This document shows positions 55,678 through 64,000 of a DNA stretch of 64,000 nt, piece after piece. Numbering within the stretch: position 1 is the stretch's first letter; each line of letters opens with the position of its first letter. The notes under the pieces are model-generated. The model was not told the DNA's origin and did not search any database. It was given only the letters and a program-made list of their open reading frames with translations. The position numbers were made by a program, and so were the translations under genes. This DNA is from Roseibium limicola (lineage in GTDB: Bacteria; Pseudomonadota; Alphaproteobacteria; Rhizobiales; Stappiaceae): contig NZ_JAFLNF010000003.1 in assembly GCF_017313085.1 (NCBI RefSeq), positions 124,001-188,000 of the forward strand, written 5' to 3'.

Positions 55678-58164
55678 ATGGCGCGGGCACATGCTGGCAG
55701 CGCGTCCACGCGACGCTTTGCCCGAATTCCACAATTGGTGTTAAGCCAGGTCAAAGCATTGCTTTCGGGCCGCAAGACCCTGAGTGCCACGGCACGCAGA
55801 CGAAGCGCCCTGGCGGGCAGCCTGCGCTTCTGGCGTCATCCAACCTATCAGAGCCTGTTCCGATCCGAGCCGCTGATGCGGCGGGTCATCCCCCTTCTCT
55901 GCCTGATTTTCATCGCCTGCCTTGCCACCTACCGCGGCCTTGAACTGAATTTTGAGTATCAGGAAACCGACCGTCGTGCCCGTGACCAGATCTCGCTGAT
56001 CGCCACTGCCGTTTCCAGCTCGATCAACGCCGTCAAGGACGAGTTGCCGACATTGGGCTATCGCTCGGCTCTGAAGCGGGTTCTCGCCGACAGCCTGCCG
56101 TCCGGCGCGACCAGCCACGGGCGCACGATCCTGATGGCCGGACCGACCGGCAAGATCGTCGCCAGCGCACCCTTGCAACCGGATCTGGAAGGCCTGCCGA
56201 TCCGCGATCTCTTCAAGACACCGCAGCCGCTGATCATCTTCGGAGAACGGGCGGGCGTGCTCAGCGTGCCATCCGCCCTGCATGGCAATGAGGAGGTTGA
56301 TGCCTTCGCAACGGTCCACCACCTTGACGGTGAGCTTGGCATGATTGCCGTGCTACAGCCGGAAAATGCCATCTTTGCCGAGTGGCGTTCCACCCTCTCC
56401 GTCAACGTGACCCTGTTCGTCGGTACCGCCTGCGTGCTGCTGGTGCTGATCTATGCCTTTTACGCCCAGTCGACCCGGGCCGAGCAGGCCGACGAAATGT
56501 ATGCCTCCACACGTGGCCGCATCGATGCGGCGCTGAACCACGGGCGATGCGGACTTTTCGACTGGGATCTGGCACGCGGACGCATGTTCTGGTCGGCCTC
56601 GCTTTATGAGCTTCTGGGCCGTGCGCCGAAGGACGACATTCTGTCGTTTGCCGAAGTGTCCGAGATTGCCCACAGCGACGACATCGATCTGTTCAAGCTG
56701 GCGGAAGAGCTGCTGACGACTGGCGAAGCGACCGTCGACAAGACCTTCCGCATGCGCCATGCCGATGGCCGCTGGATCTGGTTGCGGGCCCGCGGTGAAA
56801 TCCAGCATGAGCCGGGTCGGCATGAGCCGCATCTGATCGGTATTTGCATCGACGTCACCGAACAGCACGAACTGGCAGAACTCAGCCGCACCGCAGACCT
56901 GCGCCTGCGCGATGCGATCGAGACAATCTCAGAAGCCTTCGTTCTCTGGAATTCCAAGAACGAACTGGTGATCTGCAATTCCAATTATCAAGCCCTGCAC
57001 AACCTGCCGGGCCACGCGGTCGTGCCAGGAACCCCCTATCGCGATGTCATGTCGGCTGCTGCCAATGGCCCTGTGTCCACCGGCCCGATCTCAACGGGTC
57101 CGGCGACCTATTCTTCTGGTGCAGCGCTTGAACAAATCGCCGCCGCCGGCAGGTCCGGAACGGACGGTTCCTATGAGGCTCAGCTTGAAGACGGCCGTTG
57201 GCTGCAGATTTCCGAAAGACGCACCAAAGATGGCGGCTTCGTGTCGGTTGGAACGGACATCACAGATCTGAAGCGCCACGAAGAACAACTGGTCGACCGC
57301 GAAAAGCGTCTGAAGGCAACCGTCACCGATCTACAGAAATCCCGTCGCACGCTGCAGACCCAGGCCCAACAGCTCGTCGAGCTGGCCGAGAATTACAACG
57401 CGGAAAAGACCAAGGCGGAAGACGCCAACCGGGCAAAGTCGGAGTTCCTCGCCAACATTTCGCACGAGTTGCGCACACCGCTGAATGCGATCATCGGCTT
57501 CTCCGACATCATGACCCAGCAGATGTTCGGCCCTCTCGGTGAGGGACGCTACATGGAATACTGCCATGACATTCACAATTCGGGCACCCATCTGCTCACG
57601 TTGATCGACGACATTCTCGACATGTCGAAGATCGAGGCAGGTCGGATGTCGATCGACACGGTGCCGCTGAATGCTGCCGAAGCTGCCAGCGATGCCTGCC
57701 GTATCATCGCCGCCGCCGCACGAGAAAAAAACATCACCGTTTCCCATGAGGCGCCAGACAGCGCCATGGTTCTCGCTGATCGTCGCGGGCTGAAGCAGGT
57801 GTTGTTGAACCTTCTGGCCAATGCGGTGAAATTCACCCCCGACGGTGGAAACGTCTCCCTCGCCGTGGAAGATCAGCCGACAACCATCCGCTTTGCCATC
57901 AAGGACACGGGAATTGGCATTTCGAAAGAGGATGTCAAACGGCTGGCGCAGCCATTCGTGCAGGTGGAGAACCAGTTCTCCCGCTCCCACAAGGGCTCCG
58001 GCCTGGGGCTGGCCATTGCGCGCTCCCTGGTCGAGTTGCATGGCAGCAAGCTGACCTTGAGGTCAGAAGTCGGCAAGGGCACAACCGTCAGCTTCACGCT
58101 CGACAAGGTTGTCACGGAGCCCAGCAAAAGCAACCACGCACGCGCGAAGACTGCCACAGGCTAA
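55678..58164 (+). CDS. Membrane PAS-domain sensor histidine kinase
   Basis: An 828-residue kinase. A basic N-terminus (1-66) precedes helix 1 (about 68-86). A periplasmic domain covers about 90-240 and helix 2 about 243-263. PAS domain 1 is about 280-400 (with a PAC-type end ICIDVTEQH) and PAS domain 2 about 405-530 (VGTDITDLKRHEEQ). A coiled coil lies at 535-585. The dimerisation domain has the phospho-histidine in NISHELRTPL (H596), and the ATPase domain has NLLANAVKFTP, DTGIGIS and GSGLGLAIARSL. FGPLGEGRY after the H-box resembles the PleC/DivJ/PdhS group of cell-cycle kinases. No receiver domain or regulator gene is adjacent. Confidence 0.9.
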   Translation: MARAHAGSASTRRFARIPQLVLSQVKALLSGRKTLSATARRRSALAGSLRFWRHPTYQSLFRSEPLMRRVIPLLCLIFIACLATYRGLELNFEYQETDRRARDQISLIATAVSSSINAVKDELPTLGYRSALKRVLADSLPSGATSHGRTILMAGPTGKIVASAPLQPDLEGLPIRDLFKTPQPLIIFGERAGVLSVPSALHGNEEVDAFATVHHLDGELGMIAVLQPENAIFAEWRSTLSVNVTLFVGTACVLLVLIYAFYAQSTRAEQADEMYASTRGRIDAALNHGRCGLFDWDLARGRMFWSASLYELLGRAPKDDILSFAEVSEIAHSDDIDLFKLAEELLTTGEATVDKTFRMRHADGRWIWLRARGEIQHEPGRHEPHLIGICIDVTEQHELAELSRTADLRLRDAIETISEAFVLWNSKNELVICNSNYQALHNLPGHAVVPGTPYRDVMSAAANGPVSTGPISTGPATYSSGAALEQIAAAGRSGTDGSYEAQLEDGRWLQISERRTKDGGFVSVGTDITDLKRHEEQLVDREKRLKATVTDLQKSRRTLQTQAQQLVELAENYNAEKTKAEDANRAKSEFLANISHELRTPLNAIIGFSDIMTQQMFGPLGEGRYMEYCHDIHNSGTHLLTLIDDILDMSKIEAGRMSIDTVPLNAAEAASDACRIIAAAAREKNITVSHEAPDSAMVLADRRGLKQVLLNLLANAVKFTPDGGNVSLAVEDQPTTIRFAIKDTGIGISKEDVKRLAQPFVQVENQFSRSHKGSGLGLAIARSLVELHGSKLTLRSEVGKGTTVSFTLDKVVTEPSKSNHARAKTATG

Positions 58165-58261
58165 AGCTTGCGCTCAGTCGGTGGCTGCGGTCCGTTTCAG
58201 AGCTGCCCTGGTTTCGAAGATGGTTGACGCGCGCCAGGCCTTAGCCGCACCGGCCTGCACA

Positions 58262-61261
58262 TCAACCCAGTGCCTCGACCCGTTCCACCGGGCCAACCAG
58301 CTCCTCGAACTTCGCCCGGACAGCCTTCTGGGTGTCGGCAAGTTCGATTTCCAGATGCTCCAGATTTGGTGCTCCGGCGGCACGGGTCAGAAGCTCCAGC
58401 ACACCGCGCGGTGCTTCCTTCAGCTTGAACTTGCCCTCAAGACACATGCGCAGCACCTGGGTCAGCTTGTGATAGAGCCTGAGCGCCTGCAGCAACAGGT
58501 CGGCATCGCCCGCCGACAATGAACCGGCATCACGCAGAACTATCAATGCCTCCTCGGTGTTCTGGCAAAACAGCTCCGGATTGCCAGCCCCATCTGCCAA
58601 TTGCAGAAACTGAGCGAGGAACTCGATGTCGACCAAACCTCCGGCAACCTGCTTCAGATCCCAGATGTCCTTGGTGCCCTTTTCCTTCTCGATCCGCGCC
58701 CGCATGTGACGTACCTCATCGCAGAGGGTCTGGCGGTCGCGCTTGCGCGACAGCGTGTTGCAGATGTGGTGGCGGATCTTCTTCTTGAAATCTTGCGAGG
58801 TGGTGGCGATCACCCGGCCACGGGTCAACGCCATGTGCTCCCAGGTCCAGGCCTGTTTTTCCTGATAGTCGATGAAGCCTGTCAGATTGGTGGCCAGCGG
58901 CCCGGCATTGCCGGACGGCCTCAGGCGAAAATCCACCTCATACAGCGCACCTTCGGCAGTCGGGGCAGAGAGTGCCGTCACCAACCTCTGGGTCAGCCGC
59001 GTGTAATACTGCGTGACAGCCAGGGGGCGCTTTCCGTCGGACTGACTGGCGTCTTCCGGTGGCTCATACAGCAGGATCAGATCGAGATCCGACGAGGCGG
59101 TCATTTCGCGCCCGCCAAGCTTTCCCATCGCCAGAACCGCCAGCTCACCGCCCTCAATCCGGCCATGGCTTTCCGCGACATGCTCGATCACCCGTGGCAG
59201 CAAGGCTTCGATCACCACTTCGGCCAAACGCGCCAGAGCGTCGCCGACCCGGTCGGCGGCCAGAGTATCCGAGATCAGCCGCAGGCCGATCAGGAACACC
59301 TGTTCCTGATTGAAGATCCGCGCCCGGTCCAGTGCTTCCTCATAATAGCGTGCCTGGGCCAACGTCCGCTCCAGGCCGACACGAAACTCCTCATGGCTCG
59401 GCATGACGCCGAAGAAGGCCGGATCCAGAACACTGTCGAGCACATGAACCCGGCGCGACACGGTTTCCGCCAACCGAGGGGCGGAGCCCATGACTGTGGC
59501 CAGCAACGACAAAAGTTCGGGATTGGACTTCAACAGCGAAAACAACTGCACGCCGGCAGGCAGTTTGGCGAGAAACGCATCAAAGGTGCGCAGGGCGGCA
59601 TCGGCATTGTCACTCAGGCCAAGCGCCATCAGAAGCGTCGGATGCAGCTCAGTCAGCAGTTCCCGCGCCTTGGTCGAGCGTGTCGCGGCATACCGCCCGA
59701 AGTGCCAGGCCTTGACGATGTTGGCAGCTTCCACTGCCTGCTTGTAACCAAAGCGCGTCAGGGTCTCCAGCGTGTCCGGGTCATGGTCATCACCGGTGAA
59801 GACCAGATTGCCCTCCGAGGAAAGCTCGGTCTCATCCTCGAACAAAGCCGCATATTGCGCCTGAACCCGCTTCAGCCGCTTTACCAGAGCTTCCTCGAAA
59901 TTCGTGCGTGCGTCATAGCCCATCATAAAGGCGATCTTTTCCAGCCCCTCTTCGTCCTTGGGCAAAAGTTGGGTCTGTTCATCGTTCATCATCTGGATGC
60001 GATGCTCGACGTTGCGCAGGAAAACATAAGCCTCATGCAACTCGTCGCGCGCTGACTGCTCGATCCATTTTGCCTCGACCAACGCATCGAGCATGTCCAG
60101 CGTCCGGCGTCCGCGCAGGGCGGGGTTACGCCCACCGGCAATCAACTGCTGGGTCTGGACGAAGAATTCGACCTCGCGGATGCCTCCGCGACCCAGCTTC
60201 ACGTTGTGACCGGCGATGGCGATCTTGCCGTGGCCCTTGTGCCGATGGATCTGGCGTTTGATCGCCTGCACATCGGCGATGGCCGCAAAGTCGAGGTACT
60301 TGCGCCAGATGAAAGGAACGATCTCTTTCAGGAACCCCTGTCCCGCCGGAATGTCGCCGGCGCAGGGACGCGCCTTGATCAGCGCCGCGCGCTCCCAGTT
60401 CTGGCCGAGGCTCTCGTAGTAGGACAAGGCGGCCGGAAGCGACATGGCAAGCGGCGTCGCCCCGGGATCCGGTCGCAAGCGCAGGTCCGTGCGGAAGACA
60501 TAGCCCTCCGCCGTTCGCTCTTGCATGATCTTGAGAAGCCGACGGGTCAGGCGGACAAATTCGACTGAGGGTTCCGCGCTGCCGGTGACCGGGGTCTTGT
60601 CAGGATCGTAGAGTATGATCAGGTCGATGTCGGACGAGTAATTCAGTTCACGCGCCCCGTGCTTCCCCATCGCCAGCACAATGAACCCGCTGTCTTTCTC
60701 CGGATGCTCGGGATCGGGCGGTGAAAACTTGCCCTTGGCTGCCAGTTCGCCGAGCAGATAGCGCAGCGACGCATTCAGGCAGGCATCGGCGAAGTCCGCC
60801 AGTGCGCCCGTCACCTGATCCAGTGACGCAGCTCCTGCGATATCCGCCAGCCCAAGGGTCAAGGCCATGTCTTGCTTCAAGAGCCGCAGCGCCTTCATCA
60901 ACTCGGCTTCCGTCTCCGCCCGGGTCTCGGCAGCATCTGCCAGCAGACGTGCAATGCGACCTTCCGGGCTTTCATGCAAAATGGCACAAAGCCGGACCGG
61001 GTCCTGAAGGGCCAGATCACGCAGAAATGCAGAGTTGGCGAAGACGCCGCTCAAAAAGGCCCTGGTTTGCGGCGCCTTTCCACACAGGTCTTCCAATGTG
61101 GTGGCAGCCACGCAGCCCTCGTCGAATAGGTCAGCCAGAAACAGCTCGCCCCGCCCTGCTTCACAGCCTCGCGGCACAACCTGCAGGCGTTCGGCCAGAG
61201 ACCGGATCTCCTCTGCGCCGAGGTCCCCGGTTGCGCCGTCTGTTGCCGCCTGCTTCGTCAT
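58262..61261 (-). CDS. glnE: Bifunctional glutamine synthetase adenylyltransferase/deadenylase
   Basis: A 999-residue cytoplasmic enzyme that attaches AMP to, and removes it from, glutamine synthetase in response to PII and glutamine. Two nucleotidyltransferase domains are visible: SSDIDLI at 209-215 (N-terminal, deadenylylase) and SSDLDLI at 723-729 (C-terminal, adenylylase), each preceded by an MGKxGxRE motif. The linker QVQFF-equivalent EVEFFVQTQQL lies near 363. Its ATG overlaps the sensor-kinase stop by 4 bp, so it is translated from the two-component operon. Confidence 0.96.
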   Translation of the reverse strand: MTKQAATDGATGDLGAEEIRSLAERLQVVPRGCEAGRGELFLADLFDEGCVAATTLEDLCGKAPQTRAFLSGVFANSAFLRDLALQDPVRLCAILHESPEGRIARLLADAAETRAETEAELMKALRLLKQDMALTLGLADIAGAASLDQVTGALADFADACLNASLRYLLGELAAKGKFSPPDPEHPEKDSGFIVLAMGKHGARELNYSSDIDLIILYDPDKTPVTGSAEPSVEFVRLTRRLLKIMQERTAEGYVFRTDLRLRPDPGATPLAMSLPAALSYYESLGQNWERAALIKARPCAGDIPAGQGFLKEIVPFIWRKYLDFAAIADVQAIKRQIHRHKGHGKIAIAGHNVKLGRGGIREVEFFVQTQQLIAGGRNPALRGRRTLDMLDALVEAKWIEQSARDELHEAYVFLRNVEHRIQMMNDEQTQLLPKDEEGLEKIAFMMGYDARTNFEEALVKRLKRVQAQYAALFEDETELSSEGNLVFTGDDHDPDTLETLTRFGYKQAVEAANIVKAWHFGRYAATRSTKARELLTELHPTLLMALGLSDNADAALRTFDAFLAKLPAGVQLFSLLKSNPELLSLLATVMGSAPRLAETVSRRVHVLDSVLDPAFFGVMPSHEEFRVGLERTLAQARYYEEALDRARIFNQEQVFLIGLRLISDTLAADRVGDALARLAEVVIEALLPRVIEHVAESHGRIEGGELAVLAMGKLGGREMTASSDLDLILLYEPPEDASQSDGKRPLAVTQYYTRLTQRLVTALSAPTAEGALYEVDFRLRPSGNAGPLATNLTGFIDYQEKQAWTWEHMALTRGRVIATTSQDFKKKIRHHICNTLSRKRDRQTLCDEVRHMRARIEKEKGTKDIWDLKQVAGGLVDIEFLAQFLQLADGAGNPELFCQNTEEALIVLRDAGSLSAGDADLLLQALRLYHKLTQVLRMCLEGKFKLKEAPRGVLELLTRAAGAPNLEHLEIELADTQKAVRAKFEELVGPVERVEALG

Positions 61262-62670
61262 GCCTGGCTACCTTCCTTGATATCAATGCTTTCCGGGGTT
61301 CCGATGGTTTTCAAATCGAAACTCACATTCAGCCCGGGGGCCGCATTGTGCAGAGAGAGGCTTCCCCCATGCAAGCGGGCAATCGCATTGACGAGGCTTA
61401 ATCCAAGGCCATAACCCGGCTGGCTGCGGCTCTTGTCGAGACGCACGAAGCGCCCAGACACCCGGTCCATGTCGGCGTTGTCGATCCCGGCGCCGTGATC
61501 CCGGACGGAAACCGCGCAGCGGTCCTTGTCCAGCCGGGTGGAGATTTCAATACGGGGAGCTTCCTCGCCGTCCGCACAGCCGTATTTCAGGCCATTTTCA
61601 ATCAAGTTCACCAATCCTTGGGCGATCAGTTCCCGGTTGCCCAGAACGGTCTGTCCCTGCGCCACGTCGACATCCAGAGATCCACCAAGATCTTCCAGCA
61701 CAGGCTGGTAGAGGTCGGCAACCTCCTCGACCACCGCAGAGAGGTCGACAGGCCCCATTCCGGCTTCCGGTGACATGGCCTCGACGCGGGCAATGCGCAG
61801 CAGGGCATCAAAAATGCGGATCAACCCGTCGCTGTCATCAAGGGTCGCCTCCATGGCTTGACGGTAGTCATCATCGGTCTTCGCCTCACGCAGGGCCGTC
61901 TCGACACGTGTGCGCAGCCGGTTCAGCGGTGTCTTGAGGTCATGGGCAATGTTGTCGGTGACTTCTGTCATGCCCTGCATCAACAATTCGATGCGCTCCA
62001 GCATGTCATTGAGATTACCGGCCAGCCGGTCGAATTCGTCGCCATTTCCGGCAACCGGCAAGCGCCGTGTCAGGTCGCCTTCCATGATCGTGCGGCTGGT
62101 GGCGGCAATCCCGTCGATGCGCTTCATCACCCGGCGGGAGACAAAGAACCAGGTCGCTCCAGCCATCAGAATGACCGAAATCAGCCAGAACTGCAGCGCA
62201 TCGGAAAAGACATTGGCAAAGCGTTGCTGTTCACCGAGATCGCGCCCGACAAGCACTCTGTAGCCACCGCGCAACTCAAAAATGCGCACCAGCGCCTCGC
62301 CGCTTTCCGTGCTGCCCTCGCCGGTGCTGCGGGTATAGCGCATGCGCTGCACGTCGCCGTCAGCTTCCTCCAGCACGATGGTCGGCAGTTGCGGAATGTT
62401 GCCCACCAGCGGGTTGCCGGCGAAGTCGACGAGCAGATACAGGCTGGCATCGGGGCGCCGGGCCCGGCGCTCCATGCTCTCCACCAGAGCGCGCACACCG
62501 CCGCGCACATATTCCTCGCTCAAGCCGGTGATTTCAGCATCCACTGTCTGCACCACCTGCGCCGCCATGATCTGGTTGGTGGTGCGGGAGATGTAGATCA
62601 GCAGAAAGCCCGAGAGGGCGGTGAACACCACCAGATACAAAAACGACAGCTTGAAAGCTGTCGTTCTCAT
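61258..62670 (-). CDS. Two-component sensor histidine kinase
   Basis: A 470-residue kinase. Helix 1 is about residues 7-28, a periplasmic domain covers about 29-158, and helix 2 about 160-180. HAMP is about 181-235 (RRVMKRIDGIAATSRTI), the phospho-histidine is in NIAHDLKTPLNRL (H243), and the ATPase domain includes LIENGLKYG and GYGLGLSLVNAIARLHGG. It follows the response-regulator stop by 4 bp and overlaps glnE by 4 bp. ATG 62670 is preferred to a longer frame running into the regulator gene. The degP gene upstream suggests envelope stress as a possible signal (inference). Confidence 0.92.
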   Translation of the reverse strand: MRTTAFKLSFLYLVVFTALSGFLLIYISRTTNQIMAAQVVQTVDAEITGLSEEYVRGGVRALVESMERRARRPDASLYLLVDFAGNPLVGNIPQLPTIVLEEADGDVQRMRYTRSTGEGSTESGEALVRIFELRGGYRVLVGRDLGEQQRFANVFSDALQFWLISVILMAGATWFFVSRRVMKRIDGIAATSRTIMEGDLTRRLPVAGNGDEFDRLAGNLNDMLERIELLMQGMTEVTDNIAHDLKTPLNRLRTRVETALREAKTDDDYRQAMEATLDDSDGLIRIFDALLRIARVEAMSPEAGMGPVDLSAVVEEVADLYQPVLEDLGGSLDVDVAQGQTVLGNRELIAQGLVNLIENGLKYGCADGEEAPRIEISTRLDKDRCAVSVRDHGAGIDNADMDRVSGRFVRLDKSRSQPGYGLGLSLVNAIARLHGGSLSLHNAAPGLNVSFDLKTIGTPESIDIKEGSQA

Positions 62671-62674
62671 GAGC

Positions 62675-63361
62675 CTAGTCAGCCATGTCACGGATAGAAT
62701 ACCCCGCGCCTCGAATTGTGTGCAGCAGCGGCCGATCGAAATCCTTGTCGATCTTGCCACGCAGCCGTGAAATATGAACGTCGATGACGTTGGTCTGCGG
62801 GTCGAAGTGGTATTCCCACACGTTCTCCAGAAGCATGGTCCGGGTCACGACCTGACCGGCATGCTGCATGAGATACTCCAACAGGCGGAACTCACGCGGC
62901 TGAAGGGTGATTTCCTTGTCACCGCGCCGGCAGGAGTGCGCCATACGGTCGAGGATGAGTTCGCCAACCTGATAGGTTGTCGCCACCTCGCCACCGGCCT
63001 TTGGACGACGCCCGAGCGCTTCCACCCGAGCCAGAAGCTCAGTGAAGGCATAAGGCTTGGGCAGATAGTCATCGCTGCCCGCCTTCAGGCCTTTTACTCG
63101 GTCATCCACCTGGCCAAGCGCAGACAGGATCAGAACCGGCGTCTGGTTGGACTGGGCCCGCAGGGCCTCGATCACCGACAGCCCGTCGCGCTTCGGCAAC
63201 ATGCGATCCACGATCAACACGTCGTAAGCCACGTCGAGTGCCATTTCCAGACCGCTCTCGCCGTCACTGGCGTGATCGGCGACGTGTCCGACTTCCTTCA
63301 AACCCTTGGCCAGGTATGCCGCTGCTTCGGCGTCATCCTCGATAATCAAAATCCGCATCAT
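62675..63361 (-). CDS. OmpR-family response regulator
   Basis: A 228-residue regulator. The receiver domain has IIEDD (D9, D10), phospho-acceptor D52 in LIVDRMLP and Lys102 in YLPKPY. The winged-helix DNA-binding domain is about residues 130-225, with LQPREFRLLEYLMQHAGQVVTR and NVIDVHISRLRGKI as the usual transactivation and recognition helices. AAGGA lies before ATG 63361; a second ATG follows at once. It is the first gene of the regulator/kinase/glnE operon. Confidence 0.94.
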   Translation of the reverse strand: MMRILIIEDDAEAAAYLAKGLKEVGHVADHASDGESGLEMALDVAYDVLIVDRMLPKRDGLSVIEALRAQSNQTPVLILSALGQVDDRVKGLKAGSDDYLPKPYAFTELLARVEALGRRPKAGGEVATTYQVGELILDRMAHSCRRGDKEITLQPREFRLLEYLMQHAGQVVTRTMLLENVWEYHFDPQTNVIDVHISRLRGKIDKDFDRPLLHTIRGAGYSIRDMAD

Positions 63362-63415
63362 GTCTTCCTTTTAGTCGCTCCACCAACGTTGACAATCCTC
63401 CCTTCCAAAAGAACT

Positions 63416-63449
63416 CCGGCGGCAGATCCACTGTGGGATCTGCCGCCGG
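63416..63449 (-). terminator. Terminator after degP
   Basis: A perfect 14-bp stem (63416-63429 with 63436-63449, CCGGCGGCAGATCC) and a 6-nt loop. On the minus strand it is followed after a few bases by TTTT. A second G+C hairpin (TCCGGTGCG/CGCACCGGA, 63509-63540) lies between it and degP. Confidence 0.65.
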
Positions 63450-63588
63450 CAGGTCGACTTCCTCAGGGGATCTGAGGGGGGCTTTCGAACCCCTGGGAAG
63501 CCTATGCTCCGGTGCGCAGTTTTTGCGATTCCGCACCGGACAATTCCGACCCGACTAAACTAGCCGTTCGAAAAACTAACGTTTTCAA

Positions 63589-64000
63589 TCACCCAAGGTT
63601 CATCGGCAGAGCAACAAATCGGGTTGCTTCGTTGCTTTCAACCCGGAAAAGAACGGCTTTCCGACCTTCCTTTTCAGCCTTCTTGACAGCCTCAACCACG
63701 TCATTCGGTGTCTTCACCTCGGCTCCCGCGACGGCCAGAATGCGATCTCCACGACGCAGACCCTTTTCAGCAGCGGCCCCATCAGGATCGATTTCGGCGA
63801 TGACAACGCCATCGCCTTCGACGCCGGCTTCCTGGGCGGTGAGAACCGTCAGGCCGAGGTCTTCAAGCGTGGTTTCCTCGGATTCCGTCGGAGCGGCCTC
63901 TGCCACCTGTTCGGCATCCTGCAAACGGCCGAGCTTCACCGTGACGTCCTTTTCCGACCCGTCACGCCAGACGGTGATGTCGACGTCGGTGTCAGGCGAA
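63589..64000 (-). CDS. degP: DegP/HtrA-type periplasmic serine protease, C-terminal part (partial)
   Basis: This gene runs past the right end of the window. The visible 137 residues are the end of PDZ domain 1 (DTDVDITVWRDGSEKDVTV), a Glu-rich linker, and a PDZ domain 2 with GDGVVIAEIDPDGAAAEKGL and GDRILAVAG. The family degrades or refolds damaged envelope proteins; the catalytic His-Asp-Ser would be upstream, outside the window. The gene order degP, response regulator, kinase, glnE is recognisable from rhizobial chromosomes. The gap to the regulator is 227 bp with two hairpins, so degP may have its own transcript. Confidence 0.88.
   Translation of the reverse strand, partial: SPDTDVDITVWRDGSEKDVTVKLGRLQDAEQVAEAAPTESEETTLEDLGLTVLTAQEAGVEGDGVVIAEIDPDGAAAEKGLRRGDRILAVAGAEVKTPNDVVEAVKKAEKEGRKAVLFRVESNEATRFVALPMNLG

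Noticed and set aside
58601..60055. 484-codon open frame on the + strand
   Set aside because: It is antisense to glnE; composition is that of a shadow frame.

Overview
This window looks like a chromosomal segment of a free-living alphaproteobacterium of the Hyphomicrobiales (Rhizobiales) type, possibly Stappiaceae-like (Roseibium/Labrenzia, Stappia, Pannonibacter). The reasons are the high-G+C, gene-dense layout, the degP / OmpR-type regulator / histidine kinase / glnE block next to a PAS kinase and pepN, many solute-binding-protein transporters, a monomeric NADP isocitrate dehydrogenase, and dispersed 'CGTCAT...ATCCATGCC' palindromic repeats. The genus is an inference; no rRNA or tRNA gene is visible to anchor it.

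Region by region. 1-4.2 kb: the end of a GGDEF protein, a SAM methyltransferase, then a small flavoenzyme regulon (old-yellow-enzyme reductase, TetR repressor, luciferase-like monooxygenase) whose two promoters share one operator-like element. 4.2-8.5 kb: a dctPQM TRAP operon, a TetR gene that has lost its N-terminus, and a glycine-rich secreted protein. 8.6-13.2 kb: a complete Liv-type ABC importer operon. 13.3-14.5 kb: a lytic murein transglycosylase. 14.5-26.2 kb: two divergent arrays. Leftward are a highly aberrant ABC transporter, a stand-alone cyclic-nucleotide-binding protein, a metallo-beta-lactamase-fold hydrolase, a 75-residue membrane protein and a membrane class III nucleotide cyclase. 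Rightward are four glycosyltransferases and a polysaccharide deacetylase. The shared 274-bp promoter region holds three perfect inverted repeats. This is the strongest candidate here for an undescribed system: cyclic-nucleotide-controlled surface glycan synthesis or export.

26.2-30.1 kb: a MarR-GNAT fusion with an operator overlapping its start codon, an aldo/keto reductase, an XRE-type regulator and a divergent NAD-binding epimerase. 30.3-32.6 kb: monomeric isocitrate dehydrogenase. 33.1-36.1 kb: a MarR regulator and a ketoacyl-ACP synthase sharing a 12-bp operator (three copies), then an XRE-cupin regulator coupled to a GNAT. 36.2-39.1 kb: a small secreted coiled-coil gene split by a G7 tract, and membrane PQQ glucose dehydrogenase. 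39.1-40.6 kb: a repeat-rich stretch. 40.6-47.5 kb: a methyltransferase and an Opp/Dpp-like ABC importer operon. 47.7-52.8 kb: a second class III cyclase with a periplasmic sensor, a class III CoA-transferase, a small methyltransferase and a kynurenine-formamidase-like hydrolase. 52.9-64 kb: pepN, a PAS histidine kinase, then, leftward, degP (partial), response regulator, sensor kinase and glnE, the last three translationally coupled or nearly so.

Limits: all calls rest on reading the sequence and translated frames. No database search, folding calculation or base-composition calculation was run. Operators and promoters are pattern-based predictions.
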